Shown here: piece after piece, positions 18,076 to 27,084 of the stretch | Layout of the letters: every line of letters begins with the position of its first letter | Position numbering within the stretch: the first letter of the stretch is position 1 | Assembly: GCA_022843625.1 (NCBI GenBank) | Contig: JALHNH010000030.1 | Location: forward strand, 17,625 to 81,624 | Direction of reading: 5' to 3' | DNA length: 64,000 bases | Origin: Bryobacter sp. | GTDB taxonomy: Bacteria > Acidobacteriota > Terriglobia > Bryobacterales > Bryobacteraceae | Notes under the pieces: model-generated | Databases searched by the model: none | Told to the model about the DNA's origin: nothing | The model's input: only the letters and a program-made list of their open reading frames with translations | Made by a program: the position numbers and the translations under genes

Positions 18076-19667
18076 TGGGTGTTCATTGATCCTCTAGAGG
18101 TGAACATGACCGTTGAGAGAATCGACTTATTCGAGGGGTCTTCGATAAAGGCAACGGCTGTCATGTTGGCTGCCGAGAGTCCGAGTGGCTTTGCCATGAA
18201 CTTGACCTTGCCGAAGCGTTCGTTCGATTCTTCGAAGCCATCGAGGTAGGACTTGAGGCTCGTTTCGATAGCGGTGAGGTCGAAGACAGCCGTATGAGTT
18301 GAAGACTCCGAGGGCTGTATATCGAAGGATTTCATGCTGCGAACCACGAGGGGGTGGAACCGGACGCCATTTTCGCCGGAATAGCGGATTTGCTTTTCGG
18401 CGAGAGCAATCCAGAGTCTCTGCTTGGGGTTGGCACTGGACTGCGATTGAACTTTAACTTCGACAACGCCTCCAGTTGAGGAGAGATCGATCTTGAGCGT
18501 TCCCTGGTTAGGAATAGCCAGAGCGGCGTCAATCTTTGGGCGGAGTGCGGTAAAAAAACTCTCGGTCATATCGCGGCTACCACCGCCGATTTCTGTCTTG
18601 CCGTCCAGGCCGTAGCTTGGGACGCCACGCATCGCATAATACTTGGCGCGATCAACGGTGTCGGGATTAGAAAGAGGATCCGGGCGTGGCACATGGACGT
18701 GGTACATGAGAACAGCAACTTCATTTGGTGCGTAGCTTTCCATGATTCCATCAAAGGCGAGGTCGGCGGCAACGCATGGCGGGCAGCCGGCACCGGTGAA
18801 GACTTCAGCAAGTACGACGCGCCTGGCCTCGACCTTATTGCGGGTGAGGATATCGCGCCGAATGGGGCTGGGGAACTTGGACTTGTAGACGTTATCGAGG
18901 AAAGATTCTGCATCTTCACGGCCGATGTGGCGAAGGAAGATGGCCCTGGTTTCAGGCTTGGGTTTGCCACTCAAGATTGCGGCTGCAGAGTAATCGAGAG
19001 CTTGCTTCGATTTGTTCTTACGGTCGGCGATTATGGCAAGTCCGTTGAGAGCGTTGACTTCGGTGGACGACAATTTGAGAGCTTGCTCGAAGCTCTCCTG
19101 AGCTTTACCAGTCTTGCCCCGTGCCTGCAGTGCGCGGCCAAGTACAGACAAGCGCTGGGCCTTGAAGTCGGCAAACTGCGATTGGTAGAAGGAGTCTGCG
19201 GGTGCTGGCTTGCTGTTTTTCATCATCTTCATCAGGTCAGACTTATAGGCGGCTTCATCGACTAGAGCCAAAGCTTTTCGACTCCAGAACTCTGCTTCTT
19301 TAGGCGGAAGATTTGCGTTGAGAAGTTCTTCGGCGGCATTTGAAAGATAGATGGACTGTCCTCCTCGTTCGGCCTCGATTCTGGGAATCGAATTCTCGAG
19401 CAATGTTCTGTACGAGCGAATGCGCGCTGTGCTGGCTGGATCGCCGGGTGCCGAGATCCGGAGCTTAAGAATTTCTGAATAGGCGATCCTCAAATAGATT
19501 CCAGCTTTGGGGAAATTCGTAACGAAGTTCTCCAGGGCAACCAGTTTGTTAACGGGGTCTTTGGAACGGATGGCTTCGCTGTAAGCCTTGGCCGCCGCCG
19601 AAGGGGTAGGTTGGGCAAGCAGGGACAATGATACTGTGCAGAGAATCGCCAAGATTCTAAGTAGCAT
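18072..19667 (-). CDS. Exported TPR-thioredoxin-like protein
   Basis: A 531-residue protein with a Sec signal (about residues 1-19). Helical TPR-like repeats cover about 25-270, with GRALQARGKTGKAQESFEQ as the clearest repeat. A thioredoxin-like domain carrying the active-site motif AGCPPCVAADLAFDG follows at about residue 295, with the cis-Pro block GVPSYGLDG about 65 residues later. The C-terminal 130 residues are beta-rich, like the Omp28-type extension. It probably acts as a periplasmic thiol-disulfide oxidoreductase. The start of the DsbD-alpha-like gene overlaps its stop by four bases. Confidence 0.82.
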   Translation of the reverse strand: MLLRILAILCTVSLSLLAQPTPSAAAKAYSEAIRSKDPVNKLVALENFVTNFPKAGIYLRIAYSEILKLRISAPGDPASTARIRSYRTLLENSIPRIEAERGGQSIYLSNAAEELLNANLPPKEAEFWSRKALALVDEAAYKSDLMKMMKNSKPAPADSFYQSQFADFKAQRLSVLGRALQARGKTGKAQESFEQALKLSSTEVNALNGLAIIADRKNKSKQALDYSAAAILSGKPKPETRAIFLRHIGREDAESFLDNVYKSKFPSPIRRDILTRNKVEARRVVLAEVFTGAGCPPCVAADLAFDGIMESYAPNEVAVLMYHVHVPRPDPLSNPDTVDRAKYYAMRGVPSYGLDGKTEIGGGSRDMTESFFTALRPKIDAALAIPNQGTLKIDLSSTGGVVEVKVQSQSSANPKQRLWIALAEKQIRYSGENGVRFHPLVVRSMKSFDIQPSESSTHTAVFDLTAIETSLKSYLDGFEESNERFGKVKFMAKPLGLSAANMTAVAFIEDPSNKSILSTVMFTSRGSMNTQ

Positions 19668-19705
19668 GGCCGGAAGTCTAGCATGGGGGATATAGAATAT
19701 GCACT

Positions 19706-21115
19706 ATGCTCTCTCGCCGAAGTTTTCTAGCCGGTGCACCACTGGTTTTTGCCAAGGCCGCAGCTCCTCAAAAACGGAACGTTTTATTCATTGCCATCGA
19801 TGATTTAAACGATTGGGTGGGGTGTCTGGGCGGATACCCAGGAGTGAAAACTCCAAACCTGGACCAACTGGCGCGACAGGGCGTTCTGTTTCGTAGCGCA
19901 CACTGTGCGGCTCCGCTTTGCAATCCAGCCCGCGCGGCAATCATGACTGGACGGATGCCAAGTTCTACCGGCGTCTATGACAATTCTCAGCCTTATTCGG
20001 GATCGAAGGTACTGGACGGGGTACTGACGCTTAACCAACACTTTAAGAATTCCGGCTATGTCACTCTTGGGTCAGGGAAAATATACCACGGCACGTACGG
20101 AAAGTTTGCTGATAAGAAAGGGTGGGACGACTACGGAATGATGCCCGACAAGTCGGAACTGCCTACACCCGGATTGCAGGGCGGAGCAGCGGCGCAGGGA
20201 AACTTCGACTTTGGCCCTACCAGGACCGGCGACGAAGAGATGCATGATTTCGGGACTGCCGAGTGGATCAATGGTCACCTCGGGCGGAAGCAACCGGCAC
20301 CCCTGTTTCTGGCCTGTGGCATCACTCGACCGCATTTGCCGTGGTACGCGCCCAAGAAGTATTTTGATATGTATCCTTTAGAGGCGATAACTCTACCGGT
20401 AGTTCAGGAAGACGATTTGGCTGACATTCCTCCGGCGGGCCGCAAGATGGCGCTTCAAAATCGCGATCATGAGCGGATTACCAAGGCTGAAGGCTGGAAG
20501 AAAGCAGTGCAGGCATATCTCGCGTCGATCACCTTTGCCGACGCGATGGTTGGGAAAGTTTTGCGCGCCCTCGAAACAGGGCCACACTCGCAGAATACAA
20601 CCGTCATGCTATGGAGCGACCACGGCTGGCACCTCGGTGAGAAGTCGCACTGGCGCAAGTTCACGTTATGGGAGAGATCTACCCGGAATGTGTTGATGAT
20701 AAAAGCACCTGGCGTGACGCAGAAAGGTGGGGTTTGTGACTCGGCAGTGAGTATGATGAACCTTTATCCGACCCTGGTTGCGCTGGAAGGATTAGGCAAG
20801 CCTGGGCTGCAAGATGGGGTATCTATGTTACCGCTGCTCAAGAATCCGAAAGCGAAGTGGCAGCGTCCGGCATTGACGAGCTACGGGCTTGAGAACCATA
20901 CGATTCGGACAGGTGGGGTGAAGGAAGGCTGGCGTTATATCAGGTATAGGGACGGTGGGGAAGAACTCTATGATCGAGCCAAAGATCCCAACGAATGGAC
21001 GAATCTGGCAGGACGTCCCGAGATGGCAACAAAGAAGGCGGAGTTGGCCAAATTCTTGCCGTCGATAAATGAGCCGAACGCGCCGCATGCGAAGCCGGAT
21101 GCTACCGACGTATAG
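19706..21115 (+). CDS. Tat-exported sulfatase (iduronate-2-sulfatase type)
   Basis: A 469-residue type I sulfatase. The N-terminus MLSRRSFLAGAPLVFAKA is a twin-arginine signal. Metal ligands are in FIAIDDLND, and the formylglycine motif CNPAR (Cys72) is of the aerobic Cys type, so a formylglycine-generating enzyme is needed elsewhere in the genome. The late DHGWHLGEKSHWRKFTLWE block matches the iduronate-2-sulfatase branch. It probably removes sulfate esters from a polysaccharide in the periplasm. The gene starts 38 bases from the divergent TPR-thioredoxin gene and is followed by the regulatory region of the respiratory operon; no hairpin terminator is evident after its stop. Confidence 0.92.
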   Translation: MLSRRSFLAGAPLVFAKAAAPQKRNVLFIAIDDLNDWVGCLGGYPGVKTPNLDQLARQGVLFRSAHCAAPLCNPARAAIMTGRMPSSTGVYDNSQPYSGSKVLDGVLTLNQHFKNSGYVTLGSGKIYHGTYGKFADKKGWDDYGMMPDKSELPTPGLQGGAAAQGNFDFGPTRTGDEEMHDFGTAEWINGHLGRKQPAPLFLACGITRPHLPWYAPKKYFDMYPLEAITLPVVQEDDLADIPPAGRKMALQNRDHERITKAEGWKKAVQAYLASITFADAMVGKVLRALETGPHSQNTTVMLWSDHGWHLGEKSHWRKFTLWERSTRNVLMIKAPGVTQKGGVCDSAVSMMNLYPTLVALEGLGKPGLQDGVSMLPLLKNPKAKWQRPALTSYGLENHTIRTGGVKEGWRYIRYRDGGEELYDRAKDPNEWTNLAGRPEMATKKAELAKFLPSINEPNAPHAKPDATDV

Positions 21116-21199
21116 GCACAACATGTCGATCCTGCTGAAAAGATTGAGATTTCCTTTCTCCTTGTCCTACTTCTGCCGATGAGCTGATGGTGATCTTTA

Positions 21200-21236
21200 A
21201 AGAGGAAATTCTTGTTTCACAGGAAAAATTCCTCTT
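21200..21236. repeat. 8-bp inverted repeat upstream of act operon
   Basis: AAGAGGAA (21200-21207) and TTCCTCTT (21229-21236) are perfect inverted arms with a 21-base loop, in the 275-base gap between the sulfatase and actA. The stretch also repeats AGGAAATTCTT-like elements, including a near-palindrome AGAAATTCT at 21242. There is no T-run, so it is not a good terminator. It could be a regulator binding site upstream of the respiratory operon promoter, but that is inference only. Confidence 0.4.
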
Positions 21237-21251
21237 GGAGAAGAAATTCTA

Positions 21252-21300
21252 TTGCCCTATGCGAATCTAAGGGCGTATAGTTATAATTTAGACCTATACG
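21252..21300 (+). promoter_or_regulatory. Candidate promoter and operator of the act-cox operon
   Basis: TTGCCC (21252-21257) and TATAGT (21276-21281) are spaced by 18 bases and form a sigma-70-like promoter; an alternative -10 TATAAT lies at 21282-21287. A perfect 7-bp inverted repeat, CGTATAG (21274-21280) and CTATACG (21294-21300) with a 13-base spacer, brackets the -10 region. This placement suits a repressor or redox regulator of respiration. The leader to the ActA ATG is about 95-100 bases. The next gene-free space long enough for a promoter of this size is not seen until after coxD. Confidence 0.55.
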
Positions 21301-21390
21301 GGCCAAGTGTCTCTAAAGACGCAAGTTAGTTGCAAAACGGCAAGCGAAAACAAAGACTAAATTGGTCCGGAATTGTACCGAGGAAGCCTA

Positions 21391-22044
21391 ATGAAGCCGA
21401 TCTTCCCCAAGTCGCTAGATTTTCTGATACGTGCCACCGGCGCGTTTCTGGGACTTTCGATCGTGACGGGTGTAGCTGCTTACACCTATTTCACATTGCC
21501 TGTAAACATTGATACGGGCTACCGTCCGGAACAACCCGTACCCTACAGTCACAAGCTGCATGCGGGCAATGTTGGGATGGACTGTTATTACTGTCACAAT
21601 ACGGTGACCAAGTCTGGGCACGCTGCGATTCCCGCCACGGAAACCTGCATGAACTGCCACACACGCGTGAAAACCGATTCCGCGCTTCTGGCTCCAATTC
21701 GCAAAAGCTACGCCACCGGTGAACCGGTGAAGTGGGTAAAGATTCACGCTCTGCCCGATTATGCATATTTCAACCACTCTGCACACTTGTCGGCAGGGGT
21801 AAGTTGTGTAAGCTGTCACGGACGAGTCGACCAAATGGTTGAAGTCACACAGGTAAAGCCGCTAAATATGGCATGGTGTCTGGATTGCCATCGCAACCCG
21901 GCTCCGAACCTGCGACCTACCGAGTTTGTGACCAAGCTCGACTGGGAACCGCCAGCAGGCAAGACGGCCACTGAAATCGGCATGGAAATTGTAAAAGCCA
22001 AAGGGATCAATCCGCCAGTAAACTGTGGCGGATGCCACCGCTAA
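21391..22044 (+). CDS. actA: Alternative Complex III pentahaem cytochrome c subunit ActA
   Basis: A 217-residue membrane-anchored multihaem cytochrome c. One N-terminal membrane helix (about residues 12-35) is followed by five CxxCH motifs: CYYCH, CMNCH, CVSCH, CLDCH and CGGCH at about residues 64, 85, 140, 163 and 212. This is the pentahaem layout of ActA, which accepts electrons from the Fe-S/quinol side of Alternative Complex III and passes them on. The ATG at 21391 has GAGGAA seven bases upstream and was preferred over the TTG-type start at 21373. It is the first gene of a ten-plus gene operon and ActB follows after 29 bases. Confidence 0.93.
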   Translation: MKPIFPKSLDFLIRATGAFLGLSIVTGVAAYTYFTLPVNIDTGYRPEQPVPYSHKLHAGNVGMDCYYCHNTVTKSGHAAIPATETCMNCHTRVKTDSALLAPIRKSYATGEPVKWVKIHALPDYAYFNHSAHLSAGVSCVSCHGRVDQMVEVTQVKPLNMAWCLDCHRNPAPNLRPTEFVTKLDWEPPAGKTATEIGMEIVKAKGINPPVNCGGCHR

Positions 22045-22073
22045 GAGCGGAACGGGAAGAGGATTGAAAAACG

Positions 22074-25031
22074 ATGAGTCTCGTTCAAATCAGCAACGCA
22101 AAGAAGACACGTGTTCCACTCGATCAGCTCGGGCAGACGCCGGAATTTCAGGGATGGGCCGACAGTGTCAATAGTCAGGAGCTGGACAGCAATAGCCGCC
22201 GCGACATATTAAAGATCATGGCTGCGGGTGCAGGTCTGGCAGGTTTGGTAAGTTGTCGTCGCCCTGTCCAGAATATTGTCAGCTTCTCCAAGGGTGTGGA
22301 AGACCTGATTCCAGGCAAGCCGCTTTTCTACAACACAGTGTTTAATGTCGGTGGTGTGGGACAAGGTTTGCGTATCGAAGCCAACGACGGACGGCCGACC
22401 AAGGTGGAAGGCAACCCTGTGCATCCTACCTCGAAGGGCGCCGCTACCACGTATTCTCAAGGAAGTGTTTTGGGGCTCTACGATCCAGATCGCTGCACCT
22501 ATGTGATGAAGGATCAAGCCACCTCGAGCTGGGACGCATTTGGCGTTTTTGCCAAAGATCACTTCTCGAAGCTTGGTGAAGGCGAAGGGCTTGCATTTGT
22601 ATGCGAGCGAAATGCCGGGGACAGCTACCGCGCGGTAGTTGCGGCGGCACAGAAGAAATGGCCCAAAGCATTGTGGCTGCACTGGGAAGCACTCAACAAT
22701 GACAATGCTGTGCTCGGTGCGCAAATGGCAACCGGAACCGCAGCTGAATCACTTTATGCCTATGACAAGGCTGAAGTAGTAGTTGCGCTCGACCACGACT
22801 TCCTGGGCACCGATGCTTCCACCGTGCTTCCGACCAAACTCTTTAGCCAGAAGCGCAAAGTAATGAAGAGTGGCGATTCGATGAATCGTCTGTATGCAGT
22901 TGAAGGACATTTTTCGCTGACAGGCGGTATGGCAGACCATCGTCTGCGTCTGAAGCCAAGCGAAATTGCAGGATTTGCGTCTGAATTGCTGAAACTGGTA
23001 GAATCCACCGGCGAGATTCAGGTTACAGGGGAAGGCCGCAAGAAATTTGTCGCTGCCCTTGCAAAGGATCTTAAAAAGAACGCTGGAAAGAGCATCGTTT
23101 CGGCTGGCCCCCGACAGTCTCCGGAAGTACATGCTCTGGCCCTGGCAATCAATCAGGTGCTGGGCAACATTGGTGCGACCGTAAATCTTGTGCAGCCGCT
23201 TACACCGCCGCAGAATGAAGCACTCAAGGCTTTTGGCGCAGCACTGAGCGGTGGAAAAGTTTCAACCCTCGTTATCCTTGGTGGCAATCCGGCCTACACT
23301 CTGCCATCAGATCTGAATTTTGCAGATGGGGTCAAGAAGGCAAAGACGGTAATTCACCTGGGCTCCGAACATGACGAGACCGGAGCACTGGCTCACTGGT
23401 GCCTGCCACAATCACACTTCCTCGAAGCCTGGGGCGATGCAAGATCTATTGATGGCACTGCCTCGATTCAACAGCCCGTAATCGCACCACTTTATGGCAG
23501 CAAATCTGCTTCTGAAGTCCTGGCGGAACTGGCCGGGATAGAAACACCTCGCGGATATGAGCTTGTGAAGGGTTTCTGGTCGCAAACATTTGCCGGCGAT
23601 AAGGAAAAGTCCTGGAAGAAGGCTCTTCATGACGGAGTTGTTGAAGGAACTGCCTACCCACCGTTGAAGCTGAGTGTGGATGTGAAGAAGGTTTCGGCAA
23701 TGCCGGTTGCCTCGCCCACCAGCAGCACCGAGATTGTCTTTCTGGCAGCCAATGGTGTCTACGACGGTCGTTTTGCCAACAACGCCTGGCTGGTGGAATT
23801 ACCTGACCCGATGACGAAAGTGGTTTGGGACAACTGCGTCACGATGTCGCCAAAGACCGCAGAAAGCCTGAAGGCGAACATGGGCTTTATCGCAGAAGAA
23901 GGCGATATGGCGAGCCTCACTGTGGGTGGGGCAACCATTGATGCCGCCGTCCTTGTGGTTCCTGGGCAAGCGGATGGCGTACTTGGAATTACGCTCGGAT
24001 ATGGTCGCGAAAAGATCGGCCGCGTTGGCAAGGGTGCAGGGTTCAATGCTTACAAGCTTCGCACCAGCACTGGAATGGGCTTCGCGGCTGTTACTGCCGC
24101 TAAATCCACCAAAAGCTATTTGCTGGTACGCACACAGGACGATCCTGCTGGCGATACACAGAATGATCGCCCGATTGCACGTGAAGTTTCTCTTGAGGAA
24201 TTCGCCAAAGACGCAAGCAAAGTTGCTGCTGTTCCTGGCCCGCCACTTGAAAGCCTTTTCCCCGACTGGCAATACGACAAAGGCAATCAGTGGGGCATGA
24301 CCATCGATTTGAATTCCTGCACCGGTTGCAATGCCTGTCTGGTGGCCTGCTTTAGCGAGAACAACATCCCGATGGTGGGTAAGAAATTTGTCGCGATGGG
24401 CCGCGAAATGCACTGGATCCGTCTGGACCGTTACTACGCAGGCGACGCCGATGACACAACTGTGGCTGTTCAACCGTTGAATTGCCAACAGTGCGAAAAC
24501 GCTCCCTGCGAAAGCGTGTGCCCGGTTGCGGCTACAGTTCATTCGCCGGAAGGCCTGAACGATATGGCCTACAACCGTTGCATCGGAACCCGGTACTGCA
24601 TGAACAATTGCCCCTACAAGGTTCGCAAGTTCAACTACCTGAACTGGACCAAGGGCAAGACGGAAGTAGAGAATCTGGGTTCCAACCCGGATGTCAGCAC
24701 CCGTATGCGCGGTGTGATGGAAAAGTGCACTTACTGTACACAACGAATTTCGGAAGGCAAGATCAATGCCAAAACCGATCCTTCTGGCCGCCGCCCAATC
24801 CGCGACGGCGAAATTAAGACCGCTTGCCAGCAAACCTGTCCGGCAGATGCGATCTCCTTCGGCAACATCAACGACCCGAACTCTGAAGTGTCCAAGATGA
24901 AGGCCTCTCCCCGAAATTATGCGTTGCTTGCGGAATTGAATATCCGGCCACGCACTACCTATCTGGCCAAGTTGCGGAACACGAATCCGGATCTGGCACA
25001 AGAGAAGAAAGCAGCCCCTGCGGCTCACTAA
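22074..25031 (+). CDS. actB: Alternative Complex III Fe-S subunit ActB
   Basis: A 985-residue fusion of a molybdopterin-oxidoreductase-like domain (about residues 55-720) with a ferredoxin-like Fe-S domain (about 745-930). Four Cys clusters are visible: CTGCNACLVAC, CQQCENAPCESVC, CIGTRYCMNNC and CTYC with CQQTC. In the family the large domain lacks the molybdenum cofactor, and the clusters relay electrons to ActA. The N-terminus has NSRRDILKIMAAGAGLAGLVSC: a Tat motif followed by a lipobox-like LVSC, suggesting Tat export and lipid anchoring after cleavage. RBS GAGGA is about nine bases before the ATG. ActC follows after eight bases. Confidence 0.94.
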   Translation: MSLVQISNAKKTRVPLDQLGQTPEFQGWADSVNSQELDSNSRRDILKIMAAGAGLAGLVSCRRPVQNIVSFSKGVEDLIPGKPLFYNTVFNVGGVGQGLRIEANDGRPTKVEGNPVHPTSKGAATTYSQGSVLGLYDPDRCTYVMKDQATSSWDAFGVFAKDHFSKLGEGEGLAFVCERNAGDSYRAVVAAAQKKWPKALWLHWEALNNDNAVLGAQMATGTAAESLYAYDKAEVVVALDHDFLGTDASTVLPTKLFSQKRKVMKSGDSMNRLYAVEGHFSLTGGMADHRLRLKPSEIAGFASELLKLVESTGEIQVTGEGRKKFVAALAKDLKKNAGKSIVSAGPRQSPEVHALALAINQVLGNIGATVNLVQPLTPPQNEALKAFGAALSGGKVSTLVILGGNPAYTLPSDLNFADGVKKAKTVIHLGSEHDETGALAHWCLPQSHFLEAWGDARSIDGTASIQQPVIAPLYGSKSASEVLAELAGIETPRGYELVKGFWSQTFAGDKEKSWKKALHDGVVEGTAYPPLKLSVDVKKVSAMPVASPTSSTEIVFLAANGVYDGRFANNAWLVELPDPMTKVVWDNCVTMSPKTAESLKANMGFIAEEGDMASLTVGGATIDAAVLVVPGQADGVLGITLGYGREKIGRVGKGAGFNAYKLRTSTGMGFAAVTAAKSTKSYLLVRTQDDPAGDTQNDRPIAREVSLEEFAKDASKVAAVPGPPLESLFPDWQYDKGNQWGMTIDLNSCTGCNACLVACFSENNIPMVGKKFVAMGREMHWIRLDRYYAGDADDTTVAVQPLNCQQCENAPCESVCPVAATVHSPEGLNDMAYNRCIGTRYCMNNCPYKVRKFNYLNWTKGKTEVENLGSNPDVSTRMRGVMEKCTYCTQRISEGKINAKTDPSGRRPIRDGEIKTACQQTCPADAISFGNINDPNSEVSKMKASPRNYALLAELNIRPRTTYLAKLRNTNPDLAQEKKAAPAAH

Positions 25032-25039
25032 GGTTAACC

Positions 25040-26491
25040 ATGGCAGATCTAACACTTACAAACTCCGATCTTGATGCCATCTCGCCACGGATGGTGCTGG
25101 ACAAGGGCAATCGCCCTACCGGCTACAAGGAAGTAACCGAAGACGTTGTCTCGATTATCGAGGCCAAGACACCGGTTGCATGGTGGCTTGCGTTCGTCGT
25201 CAGCTTTCTGGTGATGTGCATGCTCTTTGCCATGCTCACGTATCAGGTAATGACCGGCGTTGGCGTCTGGGGTAATAACTCTCCCGTTGGCTGGGCCTGG
25301 GATATTACAAACTTCGTGTTCTGGATCGGTATCGGCCACGCCGGTACGCTGATCTCGGCAATTCTCTTCCTGTTCCGTCAAAAATGGCGAACGTCGATCA
25401 ACCGTGCAGCCGAAGCAATGACACTGTTTGCAGTGGCTTGTGCAGGTATTTATCCTGTATTCCACGTAGGCCGTGTCTGGCGCGCTTACTGGCTCTTCCC
25501 GATTCCGAATACCGATCTCAACATGTGGCAGAACTTCCGTTCTCCGCTTCTCTGGGACGTATTTGCAATCTCGACCTACGGTACAGTTTCAGCACTTTTC
25601 TGGTATGTCGGATTAATTCCTGATCTTGCGACGGTACGTGACCGGGCAACCGGCATCCGGGCAAAAATTTACGGTTTCCTTTGCCTTGGCTGGCGCGGGT
25701 CTGCAGTTCATTGGAACAACTACGAAATGGCTTATATGCTGCTTGCGGGTTTGTCTACACCGCTAGTACTCAGCGTGCACACAATCGTTAGCTTCGACTT
25801 CGCCGTTTCCGTGCTTCCTGGCTGGCACACCACGATCTTCCCACCCTACTTCGTAGCGGGTGCCGTGTTCTCCGGTTTTGCGATGGTAATGACGCTGATG
25901 GTGATTTTCCGCAAGTGGTTCCACCTCGAACATCTTGTTACGATCAAGCACCTTGAGAACATGAATAAAATCATGCTTGTGACGGGAACCGTGGTCGGAT
26001 ACGCATACGGGACGGAATTTTTCATCGCCTGGTATTCGGGTAATCCTTACGAACTGTTTACGTTCAAGAATCGTGCCTTTGGGCCGTATTGGTGGGCTTA
26101 CTGGTCGATGATTTCCTGTAATGTAATTTCTCCCCAGTTTTTCTGGTTCAAGAAGCTTCGCACCAACATTCCGTTCATGTTCGTGATCTCGATCTTCATC
26201 AACATCGGAATGTGGTTTGAACGCTTCGTCATTATCGTGACGAGCTTGCACCGGGACTTCTTACCATCCAGCTGGGGTTATTTCCGGCCGACCTACGTCG
26301 ACATCCTTACCTTTGTCGGTACCTTCGGCTTGTTCATGACTCTCTTCCTGCTCTTTGCCCGATTCGTCCCGATCATTGCGATCTCAGAAATCAAGGGCGT
26401 TATTGCAGGCGACAAACATCGCAACCTGCCAGAACATGTGGAAGCGCAGTTGGCAGCCAAGCGCGATGAAATTATGAAGGTGGTGGTGTAA
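25040..26491 (+). CDS. actC: Alternative Complex III quinol-binding membrane subunit ActC
   Basis: A 483-residue NrfD/PsrC-family integral membrane protein with about ten membrane helices. The AWWLAFVVSFLVMCMLF first helix and WIGIGHAGTLISAILFLFRQKWR (read across helix 2) are typical of ActC, which in the solved complexes holds the quinol site next to the Fe-S clusters of ActB. The length fits ActC rather than the shorter PsrC. It lies between actB and actD with only eight and two bases of spacing, the canonical order. Confidence 0.93.
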   Translation: MADLTLTNSDLDAISPRMVLDKGNRPTGYKEVTEDVVSIIEAKTPVAWWLAFVVSFLVMCMLFAMLTYQVMTGVGVWGNNSPVGWAWDITNFVFWIGIGHAGTLISAILFLFRQKWRTSINRAAEAMTLFAVACAGIYPVFHVGRVWRAYWLFPIPNTDLNMWQNFRSPLLWDVFAISTYGTVSALFWYVGLIPDLATVRDRATGIRAKIYGFLCLGWRGSAVHWNNYEMAYMLLAGLSTPLVLSVHTIVSFDFAVSVLPGWHTTIFPPYFVAGAVFSGFAMVMTLMVIFRKWFHLEHLVTIKHLENMNKIMLVTGTVVGYAYGTEFFIAWYSGNPYELFTFKNRAFGPYWWAYWSMISCNVISPQFFWFKKLRTNIPFMFVISIFINIGMWFERFVIIVTSLHRDFLPSSWGYFRPTYVDILTFVGTFGLFMTLFLLFARFVPIIAISEIKGVIAGDKHRNLPEHVEAQLAAKRDEIMKVVV

Positions 26492-26493
26492 CG

Positions 26494-27078
26494 ATGGCGA
26501 TCCTCGATACCCAGGGTTTGAAAGAAATGTTTGACCCGAACGCACCCAAGCAATTGTGGGGTGTCGTTGCTGAATTCGAAGACGAAGAAGCACTGCTGAA
26601 GGCAGGCGAAGCAATTCACCACAAACACGGCTATACAAAACTGGATGCAATGACCCCGTTTCCGGTACACGGCATCGAAGCTGCAATTGGAATCCCGAGA
26701 TCCATTCTAGGCTACATCGTAATCTGCATTGGACTCACGGGCACGATGACTGCAATCCTGCTGCAGTGGTGGACGGGTGCGGTAGATTATCCGCTGGTAA
26801 TCGCCGGCAAGCCTTACTTTGCCTTTGAATTTGCAATGCCGATCATTTTCGAATTGAGTGTTCTGTTCTCGGCTTTTGCCTGTGTCTTTGGCATGTTTGC
26901 GCTGAACGGCCTTCCCCGTTTCTTCCATCCGACGATGCATTTTTCCAAGTTTGGACGAGCCACCGACGATGGTTTTCTGTTGGTAGTTGAAAAGAGCGAC
27001 CCGAAATTTTCCGCCGTCGAAACACGCCAGTTGCTGATCAGCCTGGGCGCAACCAGCGCCGAAGTTGTGGAGAAATAG
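26494..27078 (+). CDS. actD: Alternative Complex III subunit ActD (DUF3341)
   Basis: A 194-residue DUF3341 protein. A cytosolic N-terminal ferredoxin-like domain (about residues 10-65, with GVVAEFEDEEALLKAGEA and DAMTPFPVHGIEAAIG) is followed by two membrane helices (about 70-90 and 115-140) and a short tail. In known complexes ActD packs against ActC on the cytosolic side and has no cofactor. Two bases separate it from actC and six from actE. Confidence 0.92.
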   Translation: MAILDTQGLKEMFDPNAPKQLWGVVAEFEDEEALLKAGEAIHHKHGYTKLDAMTPFPVHGIEAAIGIPRSILGYIVICIGLTGTMTAILLQWWTGAVDYPLVIAGKPYFAFEFAMPIIFELSVLFSAFACVFGMFALNGLPRFFHPTMHFSKFGRATDDGFLLVVEKSDPKFSAVETRQLLISLGATSAEVVEK

Positions 27079-27084
27079 CCAACC

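Noticed and set aside
21270..21305. Possible dif recombination site near the composition change
   Set aside because: The palindrome there does not match the XerC/XerD arm pattern; it overlaps a promoter and fits an operator better.
21290..21360. Possible GEMM-I (c-di-GMP) riboswitch in the actA leader: ACGGGCCAA, a hairpin and GACGCAAG
   Set aside because: In real GEMM-I RNAs the GACGCAA element follows the closed hairpin, while here GAC is needed for the hairpin itself; the second helix and its conserved bases are missing. A covariance-model search with RF01051 would settle it.
23799..25055. Long open frame of 418 codons on the minus strand
   Set aside because: Shadow of actB; the plus strand encodes clear Fe-S motifs and the antisense translation has no recognisable domain.
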